Assembly (NCBI RefSeq): GCF_022682495.2
Contig: NC_071388.1
Location: 175,923,622-175,987,621 of the forward strand
Direction: 5' to 3'
Length of the DNA: 64,000 bases
DNA from: Desmodus rotundus
Lineage: Eukaryota; Chordata; Mammalia; Chiroptera; Phyllostomidae
Each line of letters opens with the position of its first letter. Position 1 is the first letter of the stretch. The position numbers were made by a program, and so were the translations under genes. The notes beneath the pieces were generated by a model. The model saw only the letters and a program-made list of their open reading frames with translations. It made no database searches and was not told where the DNA came from. Below, one piece after another: positions 12,171 to 24,800 of this stretch.

Positions 12171-14655
12171 ATTTCCCTTGCTTCATTCCTAGTAGTAACT
12201 AGCCAACTAAGTAGTTAACTACTTATGGTAACACGCCATCAAGTTCATAAACACATTTTCTAAGTTGATCTGCCCCAAAAGGAGACTGAGAGTGAATTTT
12301 AATGCAAGTCATTTTTTGAGAAGCAATTGCAGGACCTACCAGTCAGAGGAGTTAGGAAGACAAGGATTAGAAGGAAATGTTAAAAATGGTTTGAAGGATT
12401 GGAGCTCAATTCCAGTGGGGACCTCTGGGACAGAGTAGAGATCTTATCTTAGGGAAGTCTTCTGAGAGACATAAATTTCTCCCATTTTTGGCTGAGTACT
12501 GTTAATAGGCTGGTAAATTCAAGCATTATGTCCTGCTACAGAAAAAGATAGAGAATTATCTGTTGGAAAAACCCTTACGCAATGAGGTGTAAGTGTTCAC
12601 ACTAAGAAGCTCTGGTCCATAAAACACCTGTGTGTGCTGAGGTAATAAGCCAGGGCACTGAGAGCGTCTTCAACAGTTATACCTTTTTCTAAAAGGTAGA
12701 TTAGTTATTTTTAGATGAGTGACATTACACTACTCATAGCATTTACAACTTCATCAAAGAGTCAATAAAATGACTTCAAATAGCATTGAACAACCTAATT
12801 CACTGTGAATTGACTAGCTGGTTATCATTGTCATCTGTATGTTCATCTATTATTATGTAAGAAAATAAGTGTTAAAATTTAGAAACAAATTTTTTTAGTA
12901 ACTTTTACAGTTATGATCATCTTCAAAGACAGAATCAAAAAAGATTGTCACTTTTGTTGCTTCATACATGTTATCTAGCACAAACAATTTGTTTCTGTGC
13001 TCTCCACGATTTGGTAGCCATTATCCTCATCTCGAATTCTCGACTCTCTATGAAATGCTGAAGAGACATCGAATTTGATGTTCTTAACTGGAAAAAAACT
13101 CCTTTAATGACTGATGACTGAATAATGACTGAATAAAGTATAAATACATATTTTAGATATTATCTACTATATATTCTATCTTTCAGCAGATATTAGGCAT
13201 TTGAACTAAATAAGAAAGTTTCTGTAAAAGCTTTATTTCAATTCGAGTTTATGATCTGAAAAAGTACTAACATCTGTTTAAGGAATTTAAATACTATAAG
13301 CAATGTTTAGGTTTATATAACTATGTTGTATTTTGGCTTTTAAATGTGAAATTATAAAAAAACATTTTAGGTTAAGCAAAGTAAAGGTTTGAACAAAATA
13401 TCTTCAATATATCTTGCTTACATAATAATTTTCAATTGATGCTGCATCTCAAATCATGCTGTAACCACACACGTTAGCTTGCTTCCTAAACTTTACAAAA
13501 TACCTCTGTGACGTCCTCATAATTGTAAACTTTTATTTTGATTATTTTATTCTGAATTAGTGTTTCTCCCTCCCAGCAGAGGAGAAAAAAATCTGTTTGT
13601 CTTCTGAATCTATATAATATTTCTGCTAAATGTAGTGAGGAAAAAATAATTTAAATTTTACATTCATTTTAATTTCATTACTAAATACCCTTTAGGAAAA
13701 ACATTTTTTCTCTCAAGATAATTAATAATTTTAAAGAGTTATTTCAGCATGCATTTGCCTGTAAGAAAATATAATACAAAAGCTTGGGAAGACAAAAATT
13801 GTATATCTCTACTCTAGATTTGATACGCTCCATATGTCTACTGGGACTGGGACTACATTAATATCCAAAATTAAACATAAAAGATACATATTCTTTTTGC
13901 AAGATCAGTTCCTGAGAGAATAGCCTATTAATATGGAAAATAAATAAAATATATTGCTTCTATTTGCTTAATCAGTTTCTAATTTGTTTCTCAGAATTGT
14001 AACAGGATACTTCCTGACATAAATGTTTTACTTTGTGAACCCCTTTTCTTACATACATATTTCCAAAATGTATATTAAGCGAATATTGTCGGTAATGAAT
14101 TAGCTTTTACCTCTGTTGGAAAACTTTACATGTTTGTGGGAGGAGGGAACAAAACAGTTCTAAGGGAAGTACATGCTGTGTGAACTCAAGCACTGAGCGT
14201 ATGTCTTTAGTTTACTTACAACCGGTAACACAAGGCGTGGGACGGAATTTTTTCTTGTTTGTTTGCTTTTTTCTGTTTTTTGACTCAGTGGAGAAACGTC
14301 TTTTCTGACTGGGGAATGGGCGTTCATTGTGAAAGTATTATTCCTAGGTGATTAAAATATTCTTAGATATCAATGGTGGTTGAAGGGGTGGTGAGCGATG
14401 CGATGGGGTGGAGAAGAACGTGGCCAAGGCGGAAGTGGACACTAAACAGCGTTCATACTAACTCATCCTGGAAATCACGGAATGTTGTTTACTCATGGAA
14501 CATAAGTCAGTTGGATAGAAAGAAGTCTTAAAATGAAAATCTAAGGGTAATATTTAAATAAAACTGAGTTTTCATGTGTAAAACTTTCTCTATAGATATT
14601 GTATTAGAATCAATGTGTTGAGAATCAGTGTGTCATAATAAAGGAAAAAACTGCA
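12171..14655. other. AT-rich sequence, nothing recognised
   Basis: No open frames above noise, no recognisable repeats. A less AT-rich stretch at about 14,110-14,480 has no interpretable signal. Confidence 0.5.
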
Positions 14656-14659
14656 ATGT

Positions 14660-14860
14660 TTTGATTCCTGGATTTGAATCCTGGTTTTGCCACTTAAGTG
14701 ATTGGATTTACCTAAACTATTAAAATAAGTGGCAATTTCTGTTCACATGTAAGATGTGTATACTACTATATTCATCAAGAATGTTTCAGAAATTAAATGA
14801 GATGACAAAAATGAAAAGTTCAAATAAGTGGGGTGGTTGATACAAAGTGCTTCGTATCAT
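14660..14860 (+). mobile_element. MIR SINE (old)
   Basis: The core wording 'gatttgaatcctggttttgcc' style (tRNA box B followed by a GCCACTT core) and the later 'attaaatgagatgac' match the mammal-wide MIR SINE in plus orientation, with heavy divergence. MIR amplified before the placental radiation. Confidence 0.65.
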
Positions 14861-16079
14861 CATTGTTCTTAATAATGTATATTTTAATAATAGTATAATT
14901 ACTTTTTAAGTAGGGCACTCTCCTTCAAAATGTAGACATTATATCTACTGATAACCTTCAGGTTTAGCCATACAGCCATGACTAAAAGGTGATGTAGAAA
15001 AAACTAATAACATGACCTTTACTGTTGTACTTGCAAAATTAAAGTCCTCTGAAGCCAAACTTTATAGTCCATTAATTTCATGTCCTTCTAAAGCCAATTT
15101 CAGAATGCCTGCGAGTTCAACAGCCAACAACATACTTAAACACAATGCCCTTTGTACTTAAATGTGATTTTAATAAGAATTGAGAAATATTCTAACCAGC
15201 GATATAAACAGTGGGTACTAGTACGTTGCCTTGGTTAAAGTGGTCCAGAAATTAAGTATTCCCCAATGATGTTTTTGTTTGTTTGTATTTGCAATACTGT
15301 TCAGCAGTGTAGATTGTTATAATGCCATTAGAAACAGTGGAAATATTTCCATACTTTGTTATCCTTTCTTGTCTCATTATATCCTATGGTCTGCCTGAGA
15401 AAAGTGTGGATTTGATGGGAATGTGTGGCCGATCCTGAAGTCAAGAGTCTGTATTTGACAGCCCTCAGCTAACTGCACTTCTCACAGCTGCAAGTCGGAT
15501 GAATGGGATCTGAACAGTGCACCTGCTGCAGGAGTATCCCAAGCAGTGAATTTTAACAGAGTGGTGGATGCCTGTTGCATTACTCACTTCTTTAAATAAC
15601 TAGGAATCATTGTGCCTTAAAGCAGGAGCAAACAAAACCACCTCTTTGAGCATCATTACTCTGCATTAACATAAACTAATTAAATTTTATAATGGTACTT
15701 GAAAAAACAAAAATTATTATTTTGTACATCTTGTGCTTCGTTAATTAATATTAATTCCCTTTTAGGAAAGGGTTTCACCCTGTTATAGTCTGACATCACC
15801 AACATCAAAGCTCATCAACCAGCTGATAAAATTTTACAGAATTAATTGGTAACAAAAGATTATTAGTCCCAGAAACCTGGTGTAAAGTGTATTCAAAGTA
15901 GGCTGTTGCATATTAAAGATACATTCTATTTATGAGAATGTTTTCTAGTTAATATTTATATTCCATATATCTAAATATCTAAATTTATATTCCATATGGA
16001 AACCAGTATGGTTTTGCAAACCAATATCATTCCAATAATTTCAATAAATGAAAAAGAGTTTAAAATTCCTTGTCTCTTT
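14861..16079. other. AT-rich sequence, nothing recognised
   Basis: No gene or repeat that I can name. A short, less AT-rich patch at 15,400-15,560 has no open frame with domain content. Confidence 0.5.
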
Positions 16080-16575
16080 CCTATTGTTGTCGCTAAGAAA
16101 TTATCACAAATTTGTTGGCTTAAGAAACACAAATGTATTGTCTCACACTTCTTTACTTCAGAGGTCCTACAGTGCTTTCACTGGGCTAAGGGCAAAGCTG
16201 TTCCTTGTGACAGCTTGGAGGGGAGAATGTTTTTATTTGTCTTTTCTGCCTTCTAGTAGCATATTTCTTACATTCTTTTGCTTACCCAGTTCTGTCTTTA
16301 AAGCTAAAAGTGTTACATCTTCAAGTCTCTCCCTGAGTTTGTTTTCACATCTACTCCTCTCTCTCTAGTCAATTGTTTCACTTTTATAAGGATCCCTAGG
16401 ATTACATCAGAATCACCGTATAATTCTGGATAAATGTCTCATTTCAAGACCCTTAATTGAATCACATGGAAAGTCTCTCTCTCTCTCTCTTTTTTTTTGC
16501 CATATAAAGTTCCATTCACAATTTATGGGAATTGGGACATGGATGTTTTTCAGGAGTAAGGTCATTATTCAGCCT
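16080..16575 (-). mobile_element. MLT1-type MaLR LTR, minus strand
   Basis: The plus strand reads as the reverse complement of an MLT1-family LTR: a 'aaattatcacaaatttgttggctta' style end, a CTAGTAGC region, 'cttttataaggatccc', and a far end 'ttattcagcctaccata'. Order and spacing match the family along nearly 500 bp. MaLR LTRs belong to an ancient non-coding ERVL-related group. The overlapping open frames at 15,996-16,368 are accidental. Confidence 0.65.
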
Positions 16576-17223
16576 ACCATAAGTTCTCAATAATAAACAT
16601 AAAGTATTAATGTTCACAGTAGAATTATGCTTATTTTGATTGATGAAATATGATTGAAACTCCTCAATAACATTTGACTTTTATTTATGTCTTGACTTTT
16701 GCTTAGTAGGTGTTAATTTTAATATAATGTAATGATTACCAATAGCATTGTCTTATGAAACTGGGTCTTTCTTTAGCTTATTCTTGATTCTAGGGAAATT
16801 ACCAGTCTGGTGGAGTTTTTCTCCCAGCCCAGAGAGTCTGAGATATTTTCTATGTATATTTAAAGGTTGTTGGCATAGCTTTTTAGCTCACAGCTCTCTA
16901 CATCTCTATAGTTTGGCAAACACCTTGTAGGGGACATATAATTATGTGTCTGAAGTCCTCATGTCTCCAATTGTTTTCACCCAAGCTGAAGCGACCAAGA
17001 AAAGTTGGGATGATTTATTTTCTTTAAGTAGAGGTGTTCCAACAGACCATGCCCAGGTTCTCAGGCTTTAACTCCACCTAGGTCATGTGTGTTCTCAGAG
17101 ACATCGTATGAGTTACCATTCTTTTTGCTACAAGTCGAGACCAAACTACAATAAACAATACAATGGAGTATGTATTTATTTTGACATACAAAAGGAAATC
17201 AGGAGGTAAAGTAGCTTCAGAGT
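16576..17223. other. AT-rich sequence, nothing recognised
   Basis: No gene or named repeat was seen. Confidence 0.45.
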
Positions 17224-17224
17224 C

Positions 17225-17262
17225 CAAAATTCATTCTTTTTTTTTTTTCAAAATTCATTCTT
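17225..17262 (-). repeat. Poly-T run between 14-bp direct repeats
   Basis: CAAAATTCATTCTT occurs at 17,225-17,238 and again at 17,249-17,262, separated only by a T run. The layout is that of a target-site duplication around a bare poly(A) tail on the minus strand, as if an L1-driven insertion stopped after copying only the tail. Slippage or a simple duplication could also explain it. Confidence 0.5.
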
Positions 17263-17559
17263 AAAATAATAGCATTAAGGATGATTATTTATTCAAAATT
17301 TCTTCCATGTTCAAAATATAAATTAGTTTTTCACATCATCATAGTAACTTCAAATATCATTTTATTATATAGTTGTATCTAAAGGCAAAAAAAAAAGTAA
17401 GCACATTTTTTAGCCTATCAGTGGGCTTTTCCTTATTTTATCTTAGTACACAGATTGTATAATTGTTTCACTTGGCTTTTGCTGAAAAAATAAAAAAACA
17501 ATCTCCAATAATTTGTATGTCAAAGCAACAACCATCTATTAGTTAAAAAATATGTAGGA
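17263..17559. other. AT-rich sequence, nothing recognised
   Basis: Short A and T runs only. Confidence 0.4.
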
Positions 17560-17960
17560 GAGCAACTTGGGCTGGGCAAACCTGATTTACGTCTAACTCA
17601 TTTGGCTGTCAGCTGGTAGTTTGTGGGCCTGTGCATAAATACCAACATGATTGCCTGGTTTCAAAGTCACTTAGACAGTCACGAAGCCACTGATCTCCAG
17701 CAGGTTATTGGGGATTTCACATAAGGGAGGTCACAGCATTTTAAAAAGTAGCAAAGAATGGCAAACCCAATACACAAGTATGTTTCATGTCTCTGCTTTC
17801 ATGATGAATACCATTGTACCTCTTGCCAAAGCAAATTCCCTGGCCAACCCTTGATTCAAGGGATTCAGAAATAGATACCTCTTGTTGGAAGGTGCTGCAA
17901 AACCAGATAACATAAAAGGTGCACATACTAGGATTCAAACAATTTTTACAATGTACATAA
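17560..17960 (-). mobile_element. MaLR-like fragment (tentative)
   Basis: The order of phrases 'ggctgtcagctggtagtttg', 'caacccttgattcaaggga' and 'gttggaaggtgctgcaaa' resembles the reverse complement of later MLT1 subfamilies. The match is loose and the ends are not defined. Confidence 0.35.
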
Positions 17961-17987
17961 TTACCATTTCTATACCTAAACAAATTA

Positions 17988-18163
17988 CCGTATTTTTTGG
18001 ACTCTAAAACACACTGGACCATGAGACATACCTACGTTTTAGAGGAAGAAAATAGCGGGAAAAACCTGCTCTGGGCCAGGTAAGCTACATTCGGACTATA
18101 AAGACATACCCCCATTTTCCTCCCAAATTTAGGAGGGGTGCATCTTTTGGTCCAAAATTACGG
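17988..18163. mobile_element. 176-bp MITE with CCGTA termini and TA target
   Basis: The left end reads CCGTATTTTTTGGACTCTA. The right end, reverse-complemented, reads CCGTAATTTTGGACCAAAA, so imperfect terminal inverted repeats of about 17-20 bp are visible. TA flanks both sides (17,986-17,987 and 18,164-18,165). The interior has no coding capacity. A TA duplication suggests Tc1/mariner-type mobilisation, but the superfamily is inferred from that alone. Confidence 0.7.
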
Positions 18164-18165
18164 TA

Positions 18166-19254
18166 TATCACAGGTATTAAATAGCCATTATTAGCTTAGA
18201 CAAATATGAGGGTCCTTTCAATATTGGAACACAGCAGTAGTTTTCCAAGAGAAAAGGGCTAGGAGCTGGGAAAAGATTTGAACTGGCAACAGGGCATATT
18301 CTATTTGCCCCTCCCTTTTTGCCCAGGTAAGGGGCATGAGAGCCAACAAATCATTTAGAAGCCCTTATCCAAACATTTTCATCTTGGGCATAGAAACAGG
18401 CACCATATTTGGCTATCAACATTCCCTGTGATACAGTCCTACGAGTGTTGTCAATCATACTGTAGCACCTTGATTCCAGCTCTTCCTTCTCCAGCAAACT
18501 CTGCTACAGCTTCCAGTAAATATCAATAATCTAACATCTCTTGCTTTCCCTGAGGAATCTTTCTGACACGTTCCTTAATTGAAATGTCTTATCTTTATTT
18601 TTCTCAGTAGCTGACTGCTAAGTCTCAATGTTTATTCTTTTTAAAATCAAATATTTAACAAAAACCTAATATATTTACAAATCCCTTCCTTTTGAGAAGC
18701 ATATAAATTGATGTGTTTTATAGACAATATTCTCATTATTAGATGTTGATGTGAGTTAGTTTGGTGTTAAAAATAAATAATATATAAAAGGGCAAATGGA
18801 CAGCTAATGTTAGTCTAATAAGAAATAAGGACTAAGATCAGCTTTATTTTGTCTACCACGGTCCATAAGACAGGATGAAAGAAACTGTTCATATTTGTTA
18901 TGTATTTTACATTATATTAAAAACAAGAGCTGAATTTTTAGCTAAAATCATTAACACTGAAGTTGTATGATCCTTACTTAAGCTGCACAGTTTTATTTAT
19001 GAAATGTCATTGTTTCAAAAATCCTATTTTAGAGTACAAGTTCAACCCTATTTACAGTGACTAGTACTCTGACTAGATAATTACAATTTACACAATAATT
19101 AAAATGTTCTAATTGGTTTTCTTCTCTGCTACATTGTAAAGAAACTTTATGTGTAACTATAATTAACCTCTACTGATGTTCACTATGATTATGCACATTT
19201 GGGGATCCTGAAATTGCTGACCATGCGGTCCCTTAAAGTCACACGTAACACATA
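18166..19254. other. AT-rich sequence, nothing recognised
   Basis: There is no gene or repeat that I can name. The part at 18,230-18,600 is less AT-rich but shows no open frame or domain. Confidence 0.45.
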
Positions 19255-19480
19255 GACACAGACTACAGTGTGGTGATATCCAGAGGGGAAGGGGGTCGGG
19301 GGTAGGTGAATGTGGCCAAAAGGGGGGAAAATGAGGACAGAAAGAGACTTTGCTTGGGGTGATGGGCACATAATACCATGTGCAGAAGATGTTTTATTGA
19401 CTTATACATTTGAAACCTGTGTGGTTTTGTGAACTGATGTCACCCAAATAAATTCAATTTTTTAAAAAGTAATAAAAAAG
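19255..19480 (+). mobile_element. L1 3' UTR fragment with A-rich tail
   Basis: It reads '...gtggccaaaagggg', 'gactttgcttggggtgatgg', 'acttgaaacctg', ending 'cccaaataaattcaa' and an A-rich tail. This is the typical 3' UTR of an older bat/laurasiatherian L1 subfamily, severely 5'-truncated. The 3' end differs from that of the young L1 at 28.9 kb. Confidence 0.75.
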
Positions 19481-19519
19481 GTGCATTAAGCAGCATGGGT
19501 TAAAGACTATATAGAGTAG

Positions 19520-20044
19520 TGTTGCAGGTGGGCACAGGTAACCCGGTTCTCGGTGATGACAATGAATTGAATGGAACACACATACAGGTTATGACAGAAA
19601 AAGAGCAAATTTATTAAGCGGTAGTACACCCCACAGAATGTGGGAGCAGGTCAACTCAGAGCAGAGATCGACCCCCTGTGGCCAGAGGTTCTACTCCTAG
19701 AGTGTGTGTATTTCCTGGCTCATTTTGGCAGGCTTTTATTGTGAGTGTACAAGTAGTTGTGTTACTTTTAAGCTACTGCACATGTGGTCTCCTATGATTT
19801 CTCTTGATTGCCCACTGGGGAAGAAGCACTCATGATGCTAATTTATTATAATGCTATTATAATGAAGCAGGGGTCATGAGGCATCTTCTACACGGGAGCA
19901 GTCATGATTCACCATGATTCAGTGCTTTTCTAGAAGGTGGGGACAACCGGTCTTAGGACAGTGTCTCTGTCGTGTATCACCGTTATTTGTCTTAGTCCTG
20001 GGGTGCCTCTGGAGTTTCCTCACTCCTCACTATCTTCTGCCTCA
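19520..20044 (-). mobile_element. Solo LTR with TG...CA ends and 4-bp target duplication
   Basis: The plus strand starts TGTTGCAGG and ends CTGCCTCA. The element is flanked by GTAG at 19,516-19,519 and 20,045-20,048. A minus-strand AATAAA lies at about 19,608 (TTTATT on plus), so the LTR points left. At 525 bp with a 4-bp duplication it fits a class I (gamma-type) ERV solo LTR formed by recombination between two LTRs. No internal region is present. The family was not identified. Confidence 0.75.
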
Positions 20045-20048
20045 GTAG

Positions 20049-23000
20049 GACTTGCAGCCATGGTTTCAGTACTAAGTAAAAATAGATAGTTTCTAGCAAT
20101 GATATGTGGCAGTCATTCATTTCTTGTTCATTATAAATTATTGTATTTGTTCTCTCCTGTTAGAGATGTGAATGCCATATATCCTGTGTCACAGTTCTCT
20201 CCAAACTAGCTCAATGACTTAAACTACCTAGCCAACCTGTAAAAGGTGGATGACATTGTTCAATTTCTATATCATCCGTACTTTAGTCCTCTCCAAGGTT
20301 AGCCACAAGGTCCAGGAAGACTATGCTTGAAATGAGGACTTAATGGGGACTAGACCTTTATTAGTATCACTAGGTTTAAAATATCAGGGCATATGCATAC
20401 CCGTCTCTCACTTCTTATCCATTAGTCCCTGTGTTACATCTATTCCTAAAGTTCTGTCTCTTTGTGGTTCTAATAAGGTCCTTGATTTTGTGTTCACTAA
20501 TATCAAGGATAGAACCACAATAAGAAGTATGGATGCATAATTTAGTAGTGGAGTAACGTGGCTTAAAATATGACAGCACTGTTATTTTAGAATTGACAGA
20601 AAAATCAGTTACCCACTTTATTTTGAACATAAAAACCAGTCTTTTGCTTGTATTCCTTCTCTATCCTCCTCCCTCACTACTCCTGGTAACTATTTTACTC
20701 AACTCATTTAGCTACCACAAATGGGCTACGAACCAATACCTTCAGGAATGGAGGTATGAATATAGAAACTTCAGGGTGGAAACTTCAGTTCAAGTCAGAA
20801 AACTCCCAACCATCTTAACCCCAATCCATCTCAAGAAAATTTTAAATTTTATTTTTTGTGTTATTTCCAATTTCAATAGTCAGAAATGAGTGCCAAATAT
20901 TGGGGAATTTCCTATTGCTATGGGTCAAAAATTTAGTTACTTCTATAATTGCTTCTTCTAGTAGACTCTGTTGTATTCTTTTTATATTTCAGGGCCTGCA
21001 ATTGTTTTTCTTTCCTCAGGCAACTCTTGGTACCAACTGTTAAGCCTGAAGCTATGTGAGATTTTAGGTAGTACTTTGTTAGTATGATAGCCTGCAGTTT
21101 TATCTACATACATATGTACATATGTATGAACACATACATATATTCATATACCCATGTGTGTATATGGGTGTATACATGATATGTATGTATATATTAAGCA
21201 TGTGTTCATATGTATGTCTATCTCTATCTACTTATATTGGATGAATATCTATTAACAGGAACACCTTACTTTTGGATCACAGAACAGGCTTGATTCACAA
21301 AGCAATCTTAGCAGCACCGATTACCCATGCCCTGAATTTGCAAAAGGCAATGCACTGAGAGCAAAATGTCACTGTGCCTGCAGGGATTACACTGAAGGAG
21401 ATGGGCACAGGGATTAGAAAACCTGGAGCTTTATGTAGGACAGCTGGTGTGTGTGGTCGTTTTCCCCCCAGAGATAGAGTGAGGGAGACCCTTGCTCTGG
21501 ATATAAACACATTCTCTCTGGAGAGAGATAGAGGGCGGGGGGAGAATGAAAAGTAAACAAGTGACACAGAATTCAGTGTCTTTAGAGTGTATGTAAGCAA
21601 ATAGATACAGGGGAGAAGGAGGACACGTCACATTTTTTGGAGCAATGCACAATCTCTGACTACAAAGGCCTGTCTGTCACTCAAGCTTCCTGAAACTCAA
21701 GTGCCAGTAATCTTTGCTCTGAAAGCTCTGACCATGCAGAAACATGACAATATTCATAAAGCATAGTTTCCCGATGCCAACTTGGGTGCTTCCTGGACAT
21801 TTAGTAATTATGGCTTCTAAACTCCAAGAGATCACTGCCTTTTTTTTAAACTCGAGCCATTAAATAAACAGCATTCTCCTTTCTCTTATCATCATGGGTA
21901 CCTGGTGTAATTTTTTCGATAATCATAAAAGATAGCAAGAGGCAGTGTGTTCACATAGTTCACACTTTCCTCCTCATTAAAATAAATCGCTAATGAAAGG
22001 AAAGTCAAATTCCGGCAATAATTAGACATGGGAGACAATAAACATGGGGAAAGTAAAATTAACAGCTAAATAATTTATGCTGCCATAGGTCTTCCAGCTC
22101 GGCCTTGCTGCATCCTAGTTCCTCCTTTTACTCAGTAGTTTTTATTACTGGTGAACACAATTTTGCATTATATAGCCCATTCAAGTTCTGAGGTGGAGAT
22201 CCTTAAATGCTGATCTAAGTGTTTAAACCTTATCTTCTCTCATTGAAAAAGACCATCCAAGGTTTTGAACAGTGGTGTGTATCATGATTATTTCAGAAGC
22301 AAGTGGTTCAGAACCTTCATGTGGAGAAAGAAGAGACTGGGAAAACACATGGGAGAATATAGCAATAATCTAGGTATAAAAATGATACATTTATAGGGAC
22401 CAGGCAGCAATAGAAGTAATAAAAAGGAGGCATTTAAAGCAGGAGACATTTGAAGGAAAGAACTGATAACTTTAGTTTGAAAATATGGGTGTAACAAAAA
22501 GTCAAAATCAACAACACCTACTTGGTGGGGGGAGTGAAACTTTATTTATTAAAGTTAAAATTACAAGAAATTGTTAGATTAGGTGAGAATGGAGAGCTCA
22601 TTAGGAAGTACTGTGTCTGAATTGTTGCAATAACCAGGTAGAATGGTACTGTGCTCTCGGGTGTCACTGCCAGAGCACAGGCTGCACCGATCACAGGTAT
22701 GGCAAAGGCAATTCTGTTTATATTCTGTCCACGAGAACAGCTTGTCCCGGTTATGTTCACTTAATGAAGGTACTTTTTCTCTTGTGGCAACTTTAGTATC
22801 ACAGACAAGTATGACATTTTTTCGTATGAAGTATTTACACATTTCTACCTGTCATCATTTTTAGGAACATTAAGTATCACAGGTAGCATCAAAACTTCAT
22901 ACCTACTTGTCCTATGAAATCTTTGTAATATGTTTGGAGTATGTGTTCCAAGGAGTATCTCTCTTTATCTTAAAGACCAAATTTCATGTAGTTCAACATC

Positions 23001-23999
23001 ATTCCATTAGGAATAACATATTACAGGCATTGCTCCTTGGTGAATGTACCTTAGTTGTATATTCAAGTTGAGTGAATCAATATAATTGTACTTCTAATCA
23101 TGGCCTTTTCCCCGTGCAATTTTAATGAATGGTATAGGTGAATAGAAAACGTGCTTTGAATATTAATTAATGATCAATTGTTCCTTTTAAGAATTACTTC
23201 CAAAAATGTTTTCAGTAATCATTTGCTGCTCTGTGTGACATATGAGTCACAACGTGCTACAGCTCAGATTTTGACAGATTGTACCTGCTTCTGATACCAT
23301 TTCATATGAACAATGAACATTAAAACTTTTCAAATTACCTAGGTGATACAACATTTTGTTATCATTCAAGAGCAAAAGTATGCAAAAATGTTGAACTAAT
23401 CTAATATTCTGATTTATTTTATAAGAATTGAAACAATTATACTCATGTTAATACACAAGACTATCATTAAAACTCACCTGGTATGTTGTTATAATGTATG
23501 GTGTTATATGCATGTTATTTCAGAAGCTGGCAGCAGTTCCCAGAACACATCGCTTGCTTATTTTCATTTTGTTATCTAGAGGCCATACTTTGCTGAAAAT
23601 ACAAATGTAACAGAGACAAACACGTAAGTGTTATAGAGTAAGTTTTATCTTTTATAGAAGGTACTATAATGGTTAAGGTGTTGAAATCAAGAAATTATAT
23701 TTTTCAAACTACAGGCCACGTAGACCAGGTACAATGTCCTTGACAAATGATTTAACTCAGGTGTACATGTATTCTGCCATAAGAAGAAGGGGTAAACACA
23801 AGAATTTATTGTCTTTGGATAAAGTCATTAATGTGGCTCTTTCAGCAACACATTGTGATGCTGCCATTCATCAACATTCATCAGTATTTCTCATACATTT
23901 TGTCTTTGCCCAAAGCTCCTGGTTCCCAGCTCCCAAAACACTTGGGATTTCCTAGAAGTGTTGAGAATGAAAAAGATGTTTTGTTTTTTTAATTTTGTT
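20049..23999. other. Mixed AT-rich sequence with a short microsatellite
   Basis: No gene was supported. 21,095-21,230 is a degenerate ACATAT/TATG microsatellite. 21,290-21,660 is GC-richer, with open frames on both strands that lack any domain and show GAGA-rich low complexity. 22,240-22,500 has the style of an old interspersed repeat but I could not name it. 23,580-23,623 looks faintly exon-like and was rejected. Confidence 0.45.
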
Positions 24000-24800
24000 A
24001 TGTTAAGGAGGTGACTTTTGAACCTCACCTAAAGATGGGGACTAGTTGCCGAGAGGACCAACAAGATGATTAGAGGTTTGGAAAGTTTAGTCGCACCCTC
24101 TGACCTATAAGGATGGAAGAGAAGCAGGAGATTGAATCAATCCCTGGTGGTCAATGATGTAATCAATTACTGCCAAGTAATAAAAACTCAAAAATACAGG
24201 GATTCAGAGAGATTCCTTCCACATTAGTGACTATTTGGGGAGATAGGCACATCTCTCTTCTGTTTGGCTGTTCCTGAGTTACACCTTTTTATAGTGTATA
24301 CTGGTAACATGACTAAGTAAAATGTTTCTCTGAGTTCTGTGAGCAGCTCTAGCAAAATGAAATCTTTAGACAAGGTCTTGGAAACTCAGATTTAGAGACA
24401 GTCAAAAGTACAGGTGAAAATAACTGCAGTTTTGCATCTTGCCTCTGAAGCCCAGTGAGGTCAGGGGAGGCGGAGTCTGTAGGTAGCCTGTGGGTCAGAA
24501 GCACAAGTGACAACCTGCGTTGTGACTGGCTGTGTCTCTGGTGGGTGGGGCAGCAGTATTGTAGGAGCAAACCCCTAATTTGTGCAATCTGATGCTGTTT
24601 CTGGGTAGGTAGTCAGAATGAGTTGCATTGTAAGATACCCAGTATTTGCTTGTTTGTGGTGGGAAACCCCTCTCTCCCATAAATCGGAAGTAAGATCTGG
24701 AAGCATGTATGTGCCTTCTGTGACTTTTGTTGTAGGTTTAAATATGCAGTTAGGAAAAAAAGAGTCTCTAAGAATAAGGTATTTTCACTATAGCTTGTGT
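24000..24800 (+). mobile_element. ERVL-type LTR, plus strand
   Basis: It contains 'gaggtgacttttgaacctca', 'gaccaacaagatgattagag', 'ctgttcctgagttacacctt', 'gtttctctgagttctgtgag' and 'aaacccctctctcccat' in one consistent order over 0.7-0.8 kb. I recognise this as an ERVL-related LTR of placental mammals, including a TATA-like 'ctttttatag' near 24,288. The exact family name is uncertain. The apparent frames at 24,349-24,803 are not genes. Confidence 0.6.

Noticed and set aside
21290..21660. Open frames on both strands in a GA-rich patch
   Set aside because: Low-complexity composition explains them; no homology recognised.
23580..23623. 44-nt stretch between TATCTAG and CACGTAAGT
   Set aside because: Strong donor, but the acceptor lacks a good pyrimidine tract and only 14 codons are open.
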